Assembly (NCBI GenBank): GCA_030697685.1
Contig: JAUYPF010000038.1
Coordinates: forward strand, 1 to 48,359
Source of the DNA: a bacterium
GTDB lineage: Archaea; Nanobdellota; Nanobdellia; SCGC-AAA011-G17; GW2011-AR17
Length of the DNA: 48,359 nt
Direction of reading: 5' to 3'
Shown: piece by piece, positions 1-7,911 of the stretch
Position numbering within the stretch: position 1 is the stretch's first letter
Layout: every line of letters begins with the position of its first letter
Notes under the pieces: model-generated
What the model saw: only the letters and a program-made list of their open reading frames with translations
The model's database searches: none
Told to the model about the DNA's origin: nothing
Position numbers and translations under genes: made by a program

Positions 1-203
1 ATGAGAAAAAGCTTATTACTATTCTTAAAGAAAATGATAATAAGTTATGGCAAAAACAACTCGAAATAAAGTCAGGCCTATCGAAAGTCAAACTCAGTCG
101 TTTACTCTATAGTATGGAAAAGCGAGGCTTAGTAAAGAAAGAAGCCTATGGGGCAAGTAATATTATTCATTTGCTAGAAGAAAACAAGTCTCAGGAAGTG
201 TAA
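1..203 (+). CDS. Winged-helix DNA-binding protein, C-terminal part (5' end outside window)
   Basis: An open frame enters from the left edge (first full codon at base 3) and ends in TAA, giving 66 residues. The visible part reads as a winged helix: a helix with WQKQLEIKSGLSKVKLSR, then LLYSMEKRGLVKKEAYG, which looks like a recognition helix followed by a wing. The pattern resembles the C-terminal HTH of archaeal membrane-associated regulators (COG2512-like). That assignment is inference, because the N-terminus is missing. It is probably a transcription regulator; its target is unknown. A copy of the dispersed structured repeat follows about 100 bases downstream. Confidence 0.6.
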   Translation, partial: EKKLITILKENDNKLWQKQLEIKSGLSKVKLSRLLYSMEKRGLVKKEAYGASNIIHLLEENKSQEV

Positions 204-305
204 TGCCTATTCCTTTTAAAAATGAAAGAGAAAAATGTACATTTTTGTTGTTATCTAGATTTTTGCGATATTGCTTAAGCTTTTAAGAAACCAACCTAGT
301 ATAAT

Positions 306-357
306 CTTCGTCTTTTTGTTGAGCCTCTGCCGGTGACTAAGGCCTGGAGCGAAGCGA
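306..357 (+). repeat. Structured dispersed repeat, copy 1
   Basis: This intergenic element has the core AGCCTCTGCCGGTGACTAAG followed by GCCTGGAG. An outer stem CTTCG/CGAAG closes it. An inner hairpin can form from CTC-T-GCC against GGC-CTG-GAG, capped by GGTGACTAA. It matches copy 3 at 49 of 51 positions (307-357 against 46841-46891) and shares an identical 28-base core with copy 2. It sits between the partial winged-helix gene and the 240-residue orphan gene. Confidence 0.8.
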
Positions 358-444
358 TAATAAAACTACAAATCTCTAGCTATTTTTAGAAGTACATAAA
401 GTACAAGGATTAGGCTTAAATAGTACTACTCATTAGAGGTTATT

Positions 445-1167
445 ATGATAGACACAGAAAAGACTTTAGAGGAACTTTTAGAACAGAGAGTTATTACAGG
501 ATATAATGTTTTTGATAGACCATTAGAAAGACAAAATTACGCCTTTATTCTTTCTAATTTACATAATACAGAAGGCTATTTAGAAGATGTAAAAAAAGAT
601 CTCAGCCTCTTAACAAGATCAAATAGGCAAATAAAATACTCTCTTAGGAATAGGGATACGACTTTTATTTGGAGACCTAGTTATAAAATTAGAGATGATC
701 ATGGTAGGCTTTATGAGAATTTACTCATTAGAAAAGGAAAAGAATATTTGGATTTAGAGAAGATTTTTGGTAATACCTTGATGGATTCTGATCTTACAGA
801 GCAAGACCTTAAAAACCTCATTGCTGAAGCAAAAGGATATGAAATTGTTGTAGATTGCAAAAATAGAGAGGAAATATGTGCTCTTGCAAATCTCTTTAGA
901 AGAAAAAGTATTGCTGGAGGAGAAGTAGTTTGGAAAGATGCTTATGATGTGCCTTTGATACTATTAGAAGGAATTAGGAAAAGTTTTCCTGGATTTGAAA
1001 AGATCCGCTTTTTTAAGGCCCATTTTGGAGAACAGGAAATAAGTTTTATTACACCCTTATCCTTTGAGAAATCTGCTTGGATAAAAGGAAAAATATTCAA
1101 AGAGAGGATAAGATATGCAAATAAAGTCTTTATACAGGATATGTTACAAGACATTGAAAATACGTAA
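445..1167 (+). CDS. Hypothetical protein, 240 aa
   Basis: I do not recognise this family. The ATG start is supported by an upstream AGAGGT element and a TATA-like GCTTAAATAG about 25-30 bases further up. The protein is soluble, charged and mixed alpha/beta, with no membrane segment, signal peptide or catalytic motif that I can name. A coiled-coil-like N-terminus (EELLEQRV, YLEDVKKDLSLL) precedes a folded C-terminal half. The next gene, an unrelated small protein, starts 31 bases after its stop, so the two may be co-transcribed. It lies between two copies of the structured repeat, which suggests an accessory patch. Confidence 0.6.
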   Translation: MIDTEKTLEELLEQRVITGYNVFDRPLERQNYAFILSNLHNTEGYLEDVKKDLSLLTRSNRQIKYSLRNRDTTFIWRPSYKIRDDHGRLYENLLIRKGKEYLDLEKIFGNTLMDSDLTEQDLKNLIAEAKGYEIVVDCKNREEICALANLFRRKSIAGGEVVWKDAYDVPLILLEGIRKSFPGFEKIRFFKAHFGEQEISFITPLSFEKSAWIKGKIFKERIRYANKVFIQDMLQDIENT

Positions 1168-1198
1168 GGAATATAAACTCAAAAAAGAATATAATACT

Positions 1199-1507
1199 AT
1201 GCAAAGCTATATTGAAATCAGAGAAAGTATAGGAGATTTAAAAGAATATTTTACTTTTCCTGATGCACCTGGAGCTCTTATTCAAAGAAGACCAGAACTT
1301 GCTCAGCGTGCAATAAATTTATTAGATAAAATTCAAGAGATAAGTAATCAGGAATATGTTTTTCTCCATGTTCAAAGTGGACCTTTTGGGGGAATTTGTG
1401 CTCCTCGCCCAAAAAATTATAATCCTAACAGTGTAACAAATACAATTTTAGGCTCTTATGATCGTCAATATTTTGTTAATTTCATAGAGAAACATGTTGT
1501 TCAATAA
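1199..1507 (+). CDS. Hypothetical small protein, 102 aa (paralogue of the ORF at 1586-1864)
   Basis: The ORF track starts at 1115, but the ATG at 1199 avoids overlap with the upstream gene. The protein carries RRPEL, a helix, then NQEYVFLHVQ and a C-terminal YDRQYFVNFIEK. The same order of motifs appears in the frame on the opposite strand just downstream (KKRPE, GQEYVYKYIQ, YDKDSFEKRI), so the two are related. Family and function are unknown. Its stop lies 19 bases before copy 2 of the dispersed repeat. A convergent pair of paralogues around a repeat suggests local duplication with inversion. Confidence 0.6.
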   Translation: MQSYIEIRESIGDLKEYFTFPDAPGALIQRRPELAQRAINLLDKIQEISNQEYVFLHVQSGPFGGICAPRPKNYNPNSVTNTILGSYDRQYFVNFIEKHVVQ

Positions 1508-1526
1508 GGAAAGAGAAATTCTATAG

Positions 1527-1575
1527 CTCTTTATTTGTATAGCCTCTGCCGGTGACTAAGGCCTGGAGTGAAGAG
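1527..1575 (+). repeat. Structured dispersed repeat, copy 2
   Basis: The core is identical to copy 1 for 28 bases. The outer stem has a different sequence, CTCTTTA against TGAAGAG (seven pairs including one G-T), where copy 1 has CTTCG/CGAAG. Stem pairing is kept while the bases change, which supports a folded RNA. It lies between two convergent paralogous ORFs. Confidence 0.75.
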
Positions 1576-1585
1576 ACGACAAAAA

Positions 1586-1864
1586 TTAATTATATGCTTC
1601 TCCTTTCAATTCCCTTATACGTTTTTCAAAAGAATCTTTATCATATATTTTCACTATATGATTTACTGTAGGACTGGGACTAAAATCTTGAGGATAAAGT
1701 TCCATAAATGCTCCTATTCCTAGTTGTTGTATATACTTATAGACATATTCTTGACCAGTTACTTTTGAGGCAGCATCTATTAATTGCACTGCCCTTTCTA
1801 AAACACTGAGATCTGTAATTTTTTCAGGTCTTTTTTTAATTATCCATAAACTTGGAATGTAATG
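1586..1864 (-). pseudogene. Small paralogue of the 102-aa protein, probably 5'-truncated
   Basis: The frame is open from 1864 down to TAA at 1586. The first standard start is a GTG at 1789, which would give only 67 residues and cut the homologous region. Residues matching the paralogue at 1199-1507 begin upstream of that GTG (KKRPE...LERAVQLIDAASK). No ATG, GTG or TTG lies in the extension, which ends at a stop at 1865-1867. Either translation starts at a rare codon or at the GTG, or the N-terminal region equivalent to about 20-25 residues of the paralogue has been lost. I favour a decayed gene but a shortened functional protein is possible. Confidence 0.45.
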
Positions 1865-1912
1865 TTATTTCTCCACAAACAAACCTCAATAATGCAGAGT
1901 TTCACATTGTTT

Positions 1913-1938
1913 CAGGCAAGTTCTATATACTTTGCCTG
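1913..1938. promoter_or_regulatory. Inverted repeat straddling the TATA box of the secreted acidic protein gene
   Basis: CAGGCAA and TTGCCTG form seven-base arms around TTCTATATAC, which looks like the TATA box. The gene start lies about 45 bases downstream with a strong AAGGAGG in between. A dyad exactly over a TATA box is a classic position for a repressor in archaea. The regulator is unknown. Confidence 0.5.
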
Positions 1939-1973
1939 CCTAATAACATGAAACCGAAGGAGGTTTTGAACAC

Positions 1974-3011
1974 ATGAAAAAAATAATGGGATTATTCGTA
2001 CTTATACTCCTTTCATTGAGTATGGTAACAGCAGCACATACAGAGTCCTCTTTAGAGGTAGAGACTGTTGTTGACGCAGGTGTCACACCAGACAGTATAT
2101 TATATGGCATTGACCTTGCTCTAGATAAGATTTCTTTAGCATTAAAGGTGAGTTCAGAGAAAAAAGTTGCTAAAGGTTTAGAAATTGCACAAGAGCGATT
2201 ATTAGAAGTGCGAGCAATGTTGCAAGCAGGAAATGCTGAAGCAGCTGCAGAAGCAGAAGCAGAGCATGGAAAAGCTTTAACCAAAATAGAAACAGAACTC
2301 GAAACCTTTGATGCAGAAAGTTCTCAAGAAGAATTAGAAACGGAACTAGAACTAGAAGTAGAAGTGGAAAAACATAAAGAGCGAGTGAAGGATTTGAAGA
2401 TAACAATAAAAGGTGATTTTAGTGACGAAGAGATTTCTGCACTTGTAGAGAGTATCCTTTCGAACTTAGAAGGACAAACTTCTTCCTTAGAAATTAATAT
2501 AAAGCAGAAAAAAGGACAGACAAAAATTACTATTGAACAGGAAGGGACAGATGCAGAAGAACTCGAAGATAGTCTTGAAGAGAGTCTAGGTATTGATCTG
2601 GAAGAAGAAGAAGAGGATGCACGAAAAGATCTTTCTCAAGCAGAACAACAAATCACGAAAGCACAGGAGAAAATAGATAGTGAGATTGCACAAGGAAGAG
2701 ATGCTTCTGTTTCTGTGGCTTTGCTTCTAGAAGCACAAGAGTCCTATGCACAAGCATTAGTTGCCTTTGAAGCTGGGGATTTTGATGCTGTAGAAGACTT
2801 TGCAGAAGATGCATGGGATCTTGCGAATGAAGCACGAAAAGGAAAGAACTTTGAAAAAGAAGACTCTGGAGATGATGAAACAGAATCTACAGAAGTAGAG
2901 CTAGAACTTGATGAAGATGATTCTAAAGATAAAGGAAAAAATAAAGATGACTCTGAAGAGGAAGAAGAATCTGAAGAAGATGTCTCTGTAGATGCAGAAG
3001 TGGAGCTTTAA
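1974..3011 (+). CDS. Secreted acidic DUF5667-like protein
   Basis: The start follows GAAGGAGG by ten bases. An N-terminal signal peptide (MKKIMGLFVLILLSLSMVTA) leads into the segment TPDSILYGIDLALDKISLAL. That segment, and the helical stretch with EIAQERLLEVRAML and many Ala/Glu residues, are typical of DUF5667 proteins found in small-genome archaea. The middle is a long, highly charged helical region. The C-terminal 50 residues are almost all Asp, Glu, Ser and Lys, with no membrane anchor or cysteines. It is likely exported and soluble or surface-associated; its function is unknown. A T-rich run just after the stop probably ends transcription. Confidence 0.75.
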   Translation: MKKIMGLFVLILLSLSMVTAAHTESSLEVETVVDAGVTPDSILYGIDLALDKISLALKVSSEKKVAKGLEIAQERLLEVRAMLQAGNAEAAAEAEAEHGKALTKIETELETFDAESSQEELETELELEVEVEKHKERVKDLKITIKGDFSDEEISALVESILSNLEGQTSSLEINIKQKKGQTKITIEQEGTDAEELEDSLEESLGIDLEEEEEDARKDLSQAEQQITKAQEKIDSEIAQGRDASVSVALLLEAQESYAQALVAFEAGDFDAVEDFAEDAWDLANEARKGKNFEKEDSGDDETESTEVELELDEDDSKDKGKNKDDSEEEEESEEDVSVDAEVEL

Positions 3012-3013
3012 AC

Positions 3014-3040
3014 TCTCTTTTTTTTATTTTATTATTTTTG
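3014..3040 (+). terminator. T-rich termination signal after the DUF5667-like gene
   Basis: Runs of T separated by single A residues begin directly after the stop codon and precede the convergent HtpX gene. Archaeal RNA polymerase terminates at such oligo-T tracts without needing a hairpin. Confidence 0.45.
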
Positions 3041-3159
3041 CAGGAAATATTTCTGTTTTTTGTGTTGTGCTACTTTGCATAAATGTAATGCTATCTTTTA
3101 ATTGCCCAGAAATAGAACCTTTGCAAAAGATGGATGCAAAGCTCTTTAGAACATTTTAA

Positions 3160-4065
3160 TTACATTGCTCGTAATCTTCTTATCCTGTCATCTATATCTG
3201 GATGTGTAGAGAATAGCTTTGTTACTAGACCTTTTGTTTTTCTGAAAGGTGAAGAGATGAATAAATGTGCTGTTGCTTTGTTTGCTTTGTCTACTAATGG
3301 GTCTGGGTCTTCTTTAATTCTTTCTAGTGCACTTGCGAGAGCTTCTGGGTTTCTGCATAATACTGCGCCGTTTGCATCTGCTAAATATTCTCTTCTTCTG
3401 CTTACTGCTAGTTTTATGAGCTCTGCAATAATAGGTGCAAGAATTGCAAGAATAAATGCAGTTATGATAAGGATTATCGTGAGTTGGTTTGTGTCTCTGT
3501 TTTTATTTCCATGCCCGCCCCAGAGATAAGATCGAATGATTAAATCACTCAGCAAAATCGTGACCCCAATAAGTACTACAGTAATGAGCATGATTCTTAT
3601 ATCATAGTTTTTTATATGTGACATTTCATGAGCGATGACACCTTCTAGTTCTTGCCTGTTTAGTTTTTTTAATAGACCTGTTGTTACTGTGATTGATGCG
3701 TTTTCTGGTTTTGTTCCTGTTGCAAATGCGTTTAAAGCTGTATCTTCAATGACATAACATTTAGGTGTGGGAATACCAGCGGCAAGTGCGAGTCCTTCTA
3801 CTGTATGAAAAAGATGGGGATGTTCTTTTTTGGTTGCTTCCTTTGCACCTGTTGTTTTTAGAACAAGATTGCTTCCATTCATGTACATAATGACTGTGTA
3901 GAATAAAGCGCCTATGAGAGCAATTATAAGTCCTAGAATTGGTGTGGCAAGGATGAAACCAAGCACATAGCCTAATGCTGCAATGAAAAGAATGAAGGAG
4001 AATATCAATACATATGTTCTTCTTTTGTTTGCTCTGACTTCCTCATGAATATTTAGTTTTTCCAT
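3160..4065 (-). CDS. htpX: HtpX-like membrane zinc metalloprotease (M48B)
   Basis: 301 residues. Two N-terminal membrane segments (around residues 19-40 and 43-62) are followed by the zinc site HEMSH near residues 146-150. Another hydrophobic pair follows (IMLITVVLIGVTILL and LTIILIITAFILAIL), then the downstream glutamate in SRRREYLADANGA that completes the metal site. This is the usual HtpX order and length. The family degrades misfolded or damaged membrane proteins, with its active site on the cytosolic side. It starts three bases after the LemA stop, so the two form an operon, a pairing seen in many prokaryotes. Confidence 0.93.
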   Translation of the reverse strand: MEKLNIHEEVRANKRRTYVLIFSFILFIAALGYVLGFILATPILGLIIALIGALFYTVIMYMNGSNLVLKTTGAKEATKKEHPHLFHTVEGLALAAGIPTPKCYVIEDTALNAFATGTKPENASITVTTGLLKKLNRQELEGVIAHEMSHIKNYDIRIMLITVVLIGVTILLSDLIIRSYLWGGHGNKNRDTNQLTIILIITAFILAILAPIIAELIKLAVSRRREYLADANGAVLCRNPEALASALERIKEDPDPLVDKANKATAHLFISSPFRKTKGLVTKLFSTHPDIDDRIRRLRAM

Positions 4066-4068
4066 TCT

Positions 4069-4623
4069 CTAGAATTGCACTTTTATATTCTTTTTTTCTT
4101 CTTCAGGAACAGGATACATTTCTTTTTCCTTGAAAGAAAACATTTTTGCAAGAGTATTTGTTGGGAAGGATTGTATTTTGTTGTTAAATTCCATCACCAT
4201 GTCGTTGTAGTGCTGTCGTGCGTAAGCTATTTTGCTTTCTGTGCCTGAAAGTTCTTCTTGGAGCTGCATGAAGTTTTCGTTTGCTTTTAATTGAGGATAG
4301 TTCTCTGATACTGCAAAAAGGGATTTTAGTGTTCCTTCAAGCATATTTTCTGCTTTTCCTTTTTGGTCTACAGTTGTTGCATCCATAAATGCTGTACGTG
4401 CTTTTGTAACACCTTCTAATACACCTTTTTCATGTTTTGTGTAACCCTTAACTGTTTCGATAAGGTTTGGAATGAGATCGAATCTTCTTTTTAATTGTAC
4501 ATCAATTTGTGCCCAAGCATTTTCTACCTGGTTCTTTAATCGTACAAAACTGTTGTACATTATTATTACAGCTAGGATTATTACTACAAGAATTATTCCT
4601 ATTACCCAGATTATTGTACTCAT
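4069..4623 (-). CDS. lemA: LemA family protein
   Basis: 184 residues. A single N-terminal membrane helix ([18 protein letters not shown]) is followed by the LemA hallmark [22 protein letters not shown] and [13 protein letters not shown], then a long helical domain with an EKEMYPVPE-like tail. LemA proteins are membrane-anchored helical bundles whose exact role is unsettled; linkage to HtpX suggests envelope protein quality control. On the minus strand a TATA-like TTATATC lies about 20 bases before the ATG, so the message may be leaderless. Confidence 0.93.
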   Translation of the reverse strand: MSTIIWVIGIILVVIILAVIIMYNSFVRLKNQVENAWAQIDVQLKRRFDLIPNLIETVKGYTKHEKGVLEGVTKARTAFMDATTVDQKGKAENMLEGTLKSLFAVSENYPQLKANENFMQLQEELSGTESKIAYARQHYNDMVMEFNNKIQSFPTNTLAKMFSFKEKEMYPVPEEEKKNIKVQF

Positions 4624-4722
4624 AGTCCACAGAGATATAAGCTTGTTTTTTTAAATGTTTGCTTTTTGGTTTTTATAGGAATCATTAGCTTTTTAAAGGT
4701 AGAATTTTTCTTTTTATTCTAG

Positions 4723-4848
4723 GCCGCGATGGCACAACCTGGTACTGCGCAAATTATTTTTCCTAGGGAGAGTAAGTGTAGGCCTGGAATTTCGTATCAG
4801 GGAGCTTGTTTCCGCAAGGATATCCCGGTTCAAATCCGGGTCGCGGCG
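4723..4848 (+). tRNA. tRNA gene with a long insert, isotype not resolved
   Basis: The acceptor strands GCCGCGA and TCGCGGC pair perfectly and are followed by G73. The D-loop AACCTGGTA and the T-arm CCCGG-TTCAAAT-CCGGG are canonical. About 50 extra bases lie between the D-arm and T-arm, containing AAATT/AATTT, CCTA/TAGG and CTTG/CAAG pairings. I could not reconstruct a normal 17-base anticodon arm, so I give no anticodon. The D-loop and G73 recall tRNA-Asn. A CTTG-TTTCCG-CAAG hairpin could instead be a long variable arm of a Ser type. A TATA-like TTTTTAAAGG lies about 25 bases upstream and a T6 run follows. It may carry one or more introns or be a decayed gene. Confidence 0.65.
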
Positions 4849-4860
4849 CTTTTTTATTAT

Positions 4861-5205
4861 TTATTTACTGTGCTCATCAAGTCTATTTACCATTTCTTCT
4901 AGTAGTGTAATATAATAATGACTCTTTATCTTGTCTTTATGTTCTGCAATTATTCTTCTTGATTCTGCAGAATCTCCTGCTTTGAAATATAATGCTGCGG
5001 TACTGATTATAAAGGATTCACATATTATTGGCATTGTTGGAAAAATAAGATTAATAGTTTCTTCTTCTTTTCTTGCAGCTTGTGCATATAATTCTTTAGA
5101 CTGTTTTGGATTTGTGTTGGTTAACTGTTTTGCTTCTATGGCAAATAGTTCAGACTCTTCATGCAATTCTCCCCATAGCCCATATCTTCTTAATCTTCCA
5201 TACAT
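4861..5205 (-). CDS. Hypothetical helical protein, 114 aa
   Basis: The ORF track begins at a TTG. The ATG six codons later lies 23 bases after a TTTAAATA box, so a leaderless start there is more likely. The sequence is helical with TPR-like alternation (ELYAQAARKEEETINLIF, AALYFKAGDSAESRRIIAEH). It has no membrane segment or catalytic motif, and I do not recognise the family. It follows the AF1577-type radical SAM gene on the same strand after 62 bases but has its own promoter, so it need not be functionally tied to it. Confidence 0.65.
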   Translation of the reverse strand: MYGRLRRYGLWGELHEESELFAIEAKQLTNTNPKQSKELYAQAARKEEETINLIFPTMPIICESFIISTAALYFKAGDSAESRRIIAEHKDKIKSHYYITLLEEMVNRLDEHSK

Positions 5206-5267
5206 TTTATTTTTCTTTCTCAAAATGATATTTAAAAGCTTTTCTATACTCTGGTATTTTGTTCATT

Positions 5268-6329
5268 TTAGGGGATTATTTCTACTCCATTATATTTTAA
5301 ATATGTAAAATCTTTTTCTTTTATGCTCTTGTCTTTTATATGATTTTCTATTTCTGGGAGTTTTTCTTCTATGCTTGTTATTAAAAAATGAATGGTTTGA
5401 CAAAGTGCAGCGTATGCTTCTTTTCCTCCATGCTGTGTGAGGTTTGTGTATAAACATCTTCCTCCACATTTCTCAAAAATATCACATTCTGTACAAGGAC
5501 TTTGTACTGATATTTCTTTGATGTTTGATCCTAGTTCTCCACAATAATATTTTTTCATAGACCCCATGATTGGACAAGGAGAAATTTTTCCATTTGTCGT
5601 GATTGTATAATTTGCAAAGCCTGCACCACAACGCAATCTTGTTTTTTCTTTTTTTCTGAGAGAATCCGTTAAGGCAAGGAATGGATATAATCGTAAAACT
5701 TTTCCTTTTTTCATTTCTTCTACCCAGAAGTCTAAAAGTTTTTTTAGCTCTAAATTATATTGGTTATACCAATCATAAGGGCTATCTTCGTAAAACATAG
5801 CATCCAATTGCCAGTGAATATTGCCAAAACCATTTTGTAAAAGCCACTGTACTTGGGAAAATAAAGATGAATTTCTTGTTATTGTTATCCTTGCAATGAG
5901 CTCACCCTTGAATCCATTTTCTTGGATGTATGATATATTTTTTACTATTTTTTCATGGACTCCTTTTCCTCTGTTTCTATTTGTTGCTTCTGCATCTCCA
6001 TCAATAGAAATTAGAATGGTGTGAAAACGTTCAAGGTAGTCTTTTTCTATTCTATTGAGAAGAATACCATTTGTTTGCAACATGTAGCCTTTGCATGGCA
6101 CTGTGTCCATAATTTCTTTTATTTTTTTGAGTGCTAAAAGGGGTTCACCGCCATAAAAGGTTATATAATCTTCTTTTTTGATTTGCTTTTTTAGATCTTC
6201 AATCTTATAGTTTGTTGTTTGAGGATTTGTGTACTCGTAGAGTTCTTCATCTGGATTGGCAAAATTCTCTCTGTCACAATAGGAGCAGGATAAATTACAG
6301 TCCGTACGCATAATAAGATGGTAAAACAT
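5268..6329 (-). CDS. Radical SAM/SPASM protein, AF1577-like (putative peptide-modifying)
   Basis: 353 residues. The radical SAM cluster motif CNLSCSYC (C11, C15, C18) opens the protein, followed by YGGEPLL, the usual SAM-binding GGEP motif. The C-terminal part has a SPASM-type array: CGAGFANYT, CPIMGS, then CTECDIFEKCGGRC, which would hold auxiliary iron-sulfur clusters. This matches my memory of the archaeal AF1577 family, described as putative peptide modifiers. No obvious short Cys-rich substrate peptide lies beside it. It is divergent from another radical SAM gene, with 52 bases between the two start codons and a TTTAAG/CTTAAA box in the gap. Confidence 0.85.
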   Translation of the reverse strand: MFYHLIMRTDCNLSCSYCDRENFANPDEELYEYTNPQTTNYKIEDLKKQIKKEDYITFYGGEPLLALKKIKEIMDTVPCKGYMLQTNGILLNRIEKDYLERFHTILISIDGDAEATNRNRGKGVHEKIVKNISYIQENGFKGELIARITITRNSSLFSQVQWLLQNGFGNIHWQLDAMFYEDSPYDWYNQYNLELKKLLDFWVEEMKKGKVLRLYPFLALTDSLRKKEKTRLRCGAGFANYTITTNGKISPCPIMGSMKKYYCGELGSNIKEISVQSPCTECDIFEKCGGRCLYTNLTQHGGKEAYAALCQTIHFLITSIEEKLPEIENHIKDKSIKEKDFTYLKYNGVEIIP

Positions 6330-6381
6330 AACTCTAAGGAAAAAGTAAAGTTTCTTAAATGCTTTCTTTTTCTTTTCTGCT

Positions 6382-7407
6382 ATGAAAAAGACTCCTTATT
6401 ATTCCTTTGCAAATGGGACGCTTCCTCCTGGATGCCAGATGTGTGTACAAGGAAGAAAACTTGTCCTTTTTGTTACAGGTCTTTGTCCTCGGTCTTGTTA
6501 TTTCTGTCCTCTTTCTGAACATAAATTCCATAAAGATGTTATGTATGCAAATGAACGGCCAATAACAGAGTTGAAGGAAATTATTGAAGAAGCAAGGATT
6601 TCAGGAGCTCATGGATGTGGTATTACTGGCGGGGATCCTCTTGCACAGTTTGAAAGGACAATAAAAATTATTCGAATGTTGAAGTCTGAGTTTCAGAATT
6701 TTCATATTCATTTGTATACTCCTCTTGAGCTTGTGAGTGAGGAGAAGATTCATATTCTTGAAGAAGCTGGGCTTGATGAAATTCGTTTTCATCCTGATTT
6801 AGATGATACAAAACTTTGGGAGAAGATAAAAATTCCTACAAAAATGATGAAAGGGATTGAAGTTCCTTGTATTCCAGGGAAAGATATTCAAAAACTTCTT
6901 CGCTTTGTTCAGGGGCATGTTACCTTTGTTAATTTGAATGAATTAGAATATGCTGATGCATCACAAAATAAACTTGAAGAAATGGGTTATACAACTAAAA
7001 ATATTTATTCTTATGGGATTGCAGGTTCAGAAACTTTGGGTTTACAGATGTTAGGGGCTTTTCCAGAGATGCGAATGCATTTTTGCACTGCAAAACTTAA
7101 AGATTCTGTACAGATGGTAAACAGACTTTCTCTACGTGCGAAAAATGTTCAGAAACCTTATGATCTTGTTCGAGGGATGTGTTTGCTTCGTGGAGCAATT
7201 TATGGTGAAGAGGATCTCCAGATCATGAAAGAAAAATTGCAAAAATTATTTTTTGTTGATATTGATCATTTGAAAAAAAGACTCCTTTGCTCGCAAAAAG
7301 ATTTGAAACTTTTTAAGAAGAAAATACGTACTCTTGGATATAAGCCTGTGCTTGTAGAAGAGCTTGCAAGTTATGATCAGATGGAAATTGAGTCTATGGA
7401 GGTATAA
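6382..7407 (+). CDS. Radical SAM protein, COG2108-like
   Basis: 341 residues. An N-terminal CQMC pair precedes the radical SAM motif CPRSCYFC (C35, C39, C42), then a GITGGDPL segment that corresponds to the GGEP motif. A TIM-barrel-like middle follows (FHIHLYTPLEL, IRFHPDL). The arrangement resembles archaeal proteins related to pyruvate formate-lyase activase (COG2108), whose substrate is unknown. The C-terminal region is Lys-rich and helical. A TTCTTAAATG box about 25 bases before the ATG serves as its likely promoter and may also serve the divergent AF1577-like gene. Confidence 0.82.
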   Translation: MKKTPYYSFANGTLPPGCQMCVQGRKLVLFVTGLCPRSCYFCPLSEHKFHKDVMYANERPITELKEIIEEARISGAHGCGITGGDPLAQFERTIKIIRMLKSEFQNFHIHLYTPLELVSEEKIHILEEAGLDEIRFHPDLDDTKLWEKIKIPTKMMKGIEVPCIPGKDIQKLLRFVQGHVTFVNLNELEYADASQNKLEEMGYTTKNIYSYGIAGSETLGLQMLGAFPEMRMHFCTAKLKDSVQMVNRLSLRAKNVQKPYDLVRGMCLLRGAIYGEEDLQIMKEKLQKLFFVDIDHLKKRLLCSQKDLKLFKKKIRTLGYKPVLVEELASYDQMEIESMEV

Positions 7408-7455
7408 CTTTTTTTCACCCGAAGGTTTATAAAAAGATTCTTTTGCTGTTTTAGT

Positions 7456-7911
7456 ATGAGTTTTGAAGAGCATCCATCTTTTTTGTATGATACAAGCATG
7501 TATAGGCCTATTCGCCTAGCACTACAACCATCTCGTCTCTATAGGTATACTTTACACCCTTTGGGATTTTCTGTTCCAAGTGATATTTCGAATAGAATTA
7601 TTCAAAATTTGGTTGATACGCTTCGTTCTGATAAAAGACTTCCTCCTTTTGTTTTTACAAAAGATATTGTGTTTGATCAAAAAGATGCTTTTGTCACAAA
7701 AAAAGTTTCTTTTTATAATACCTGCAGGGATTATGAGGATTTCTCTTGTTATGAAAAGTGTATTGAGGGGCAATTGCATGCATTTTCTTTTGCTGTTGGT
7801 TTAGAAATTCATTTTGCAGAAAAGAAACATTTAGATACTGAAAAAGAACGACGCTTGTATTTTGCTTTGCGTGAAATTGCACGAGAAAATAGATACCTTT
7901 GCAGTTTTTAG
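7456..7911 (+). CDS. Hypothetical protein, 151 aa
   Basis: I do not recognise this protein. A TTTATAAAAAG box lies about 25 bases before the ATG, which supports a leaderless start and a real gene. The sequence has no membrane segments. It contains a cysteine trio in the middle (YNTCRDYEDFSCYEKC) and a C-terminal helix with EKERRLYFALREIAREN. It converges with the exonuclease gene, overlapping its stop by four bases. Confidence 0.65.
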   Translation: MSFEEHPSFLYDTSMYRPIRLALQPSRLYRYTLHPLGFSVPSDISNRIIQNLVDTLRSDKRLPPFVFTKDIVFDQKDAFVTKKVSFYNTCRDYEDFSCYEKCIEGQLHAFSFAVGLEIHFAEKKHLDTEKERRLYFALREIARENRYLCSF

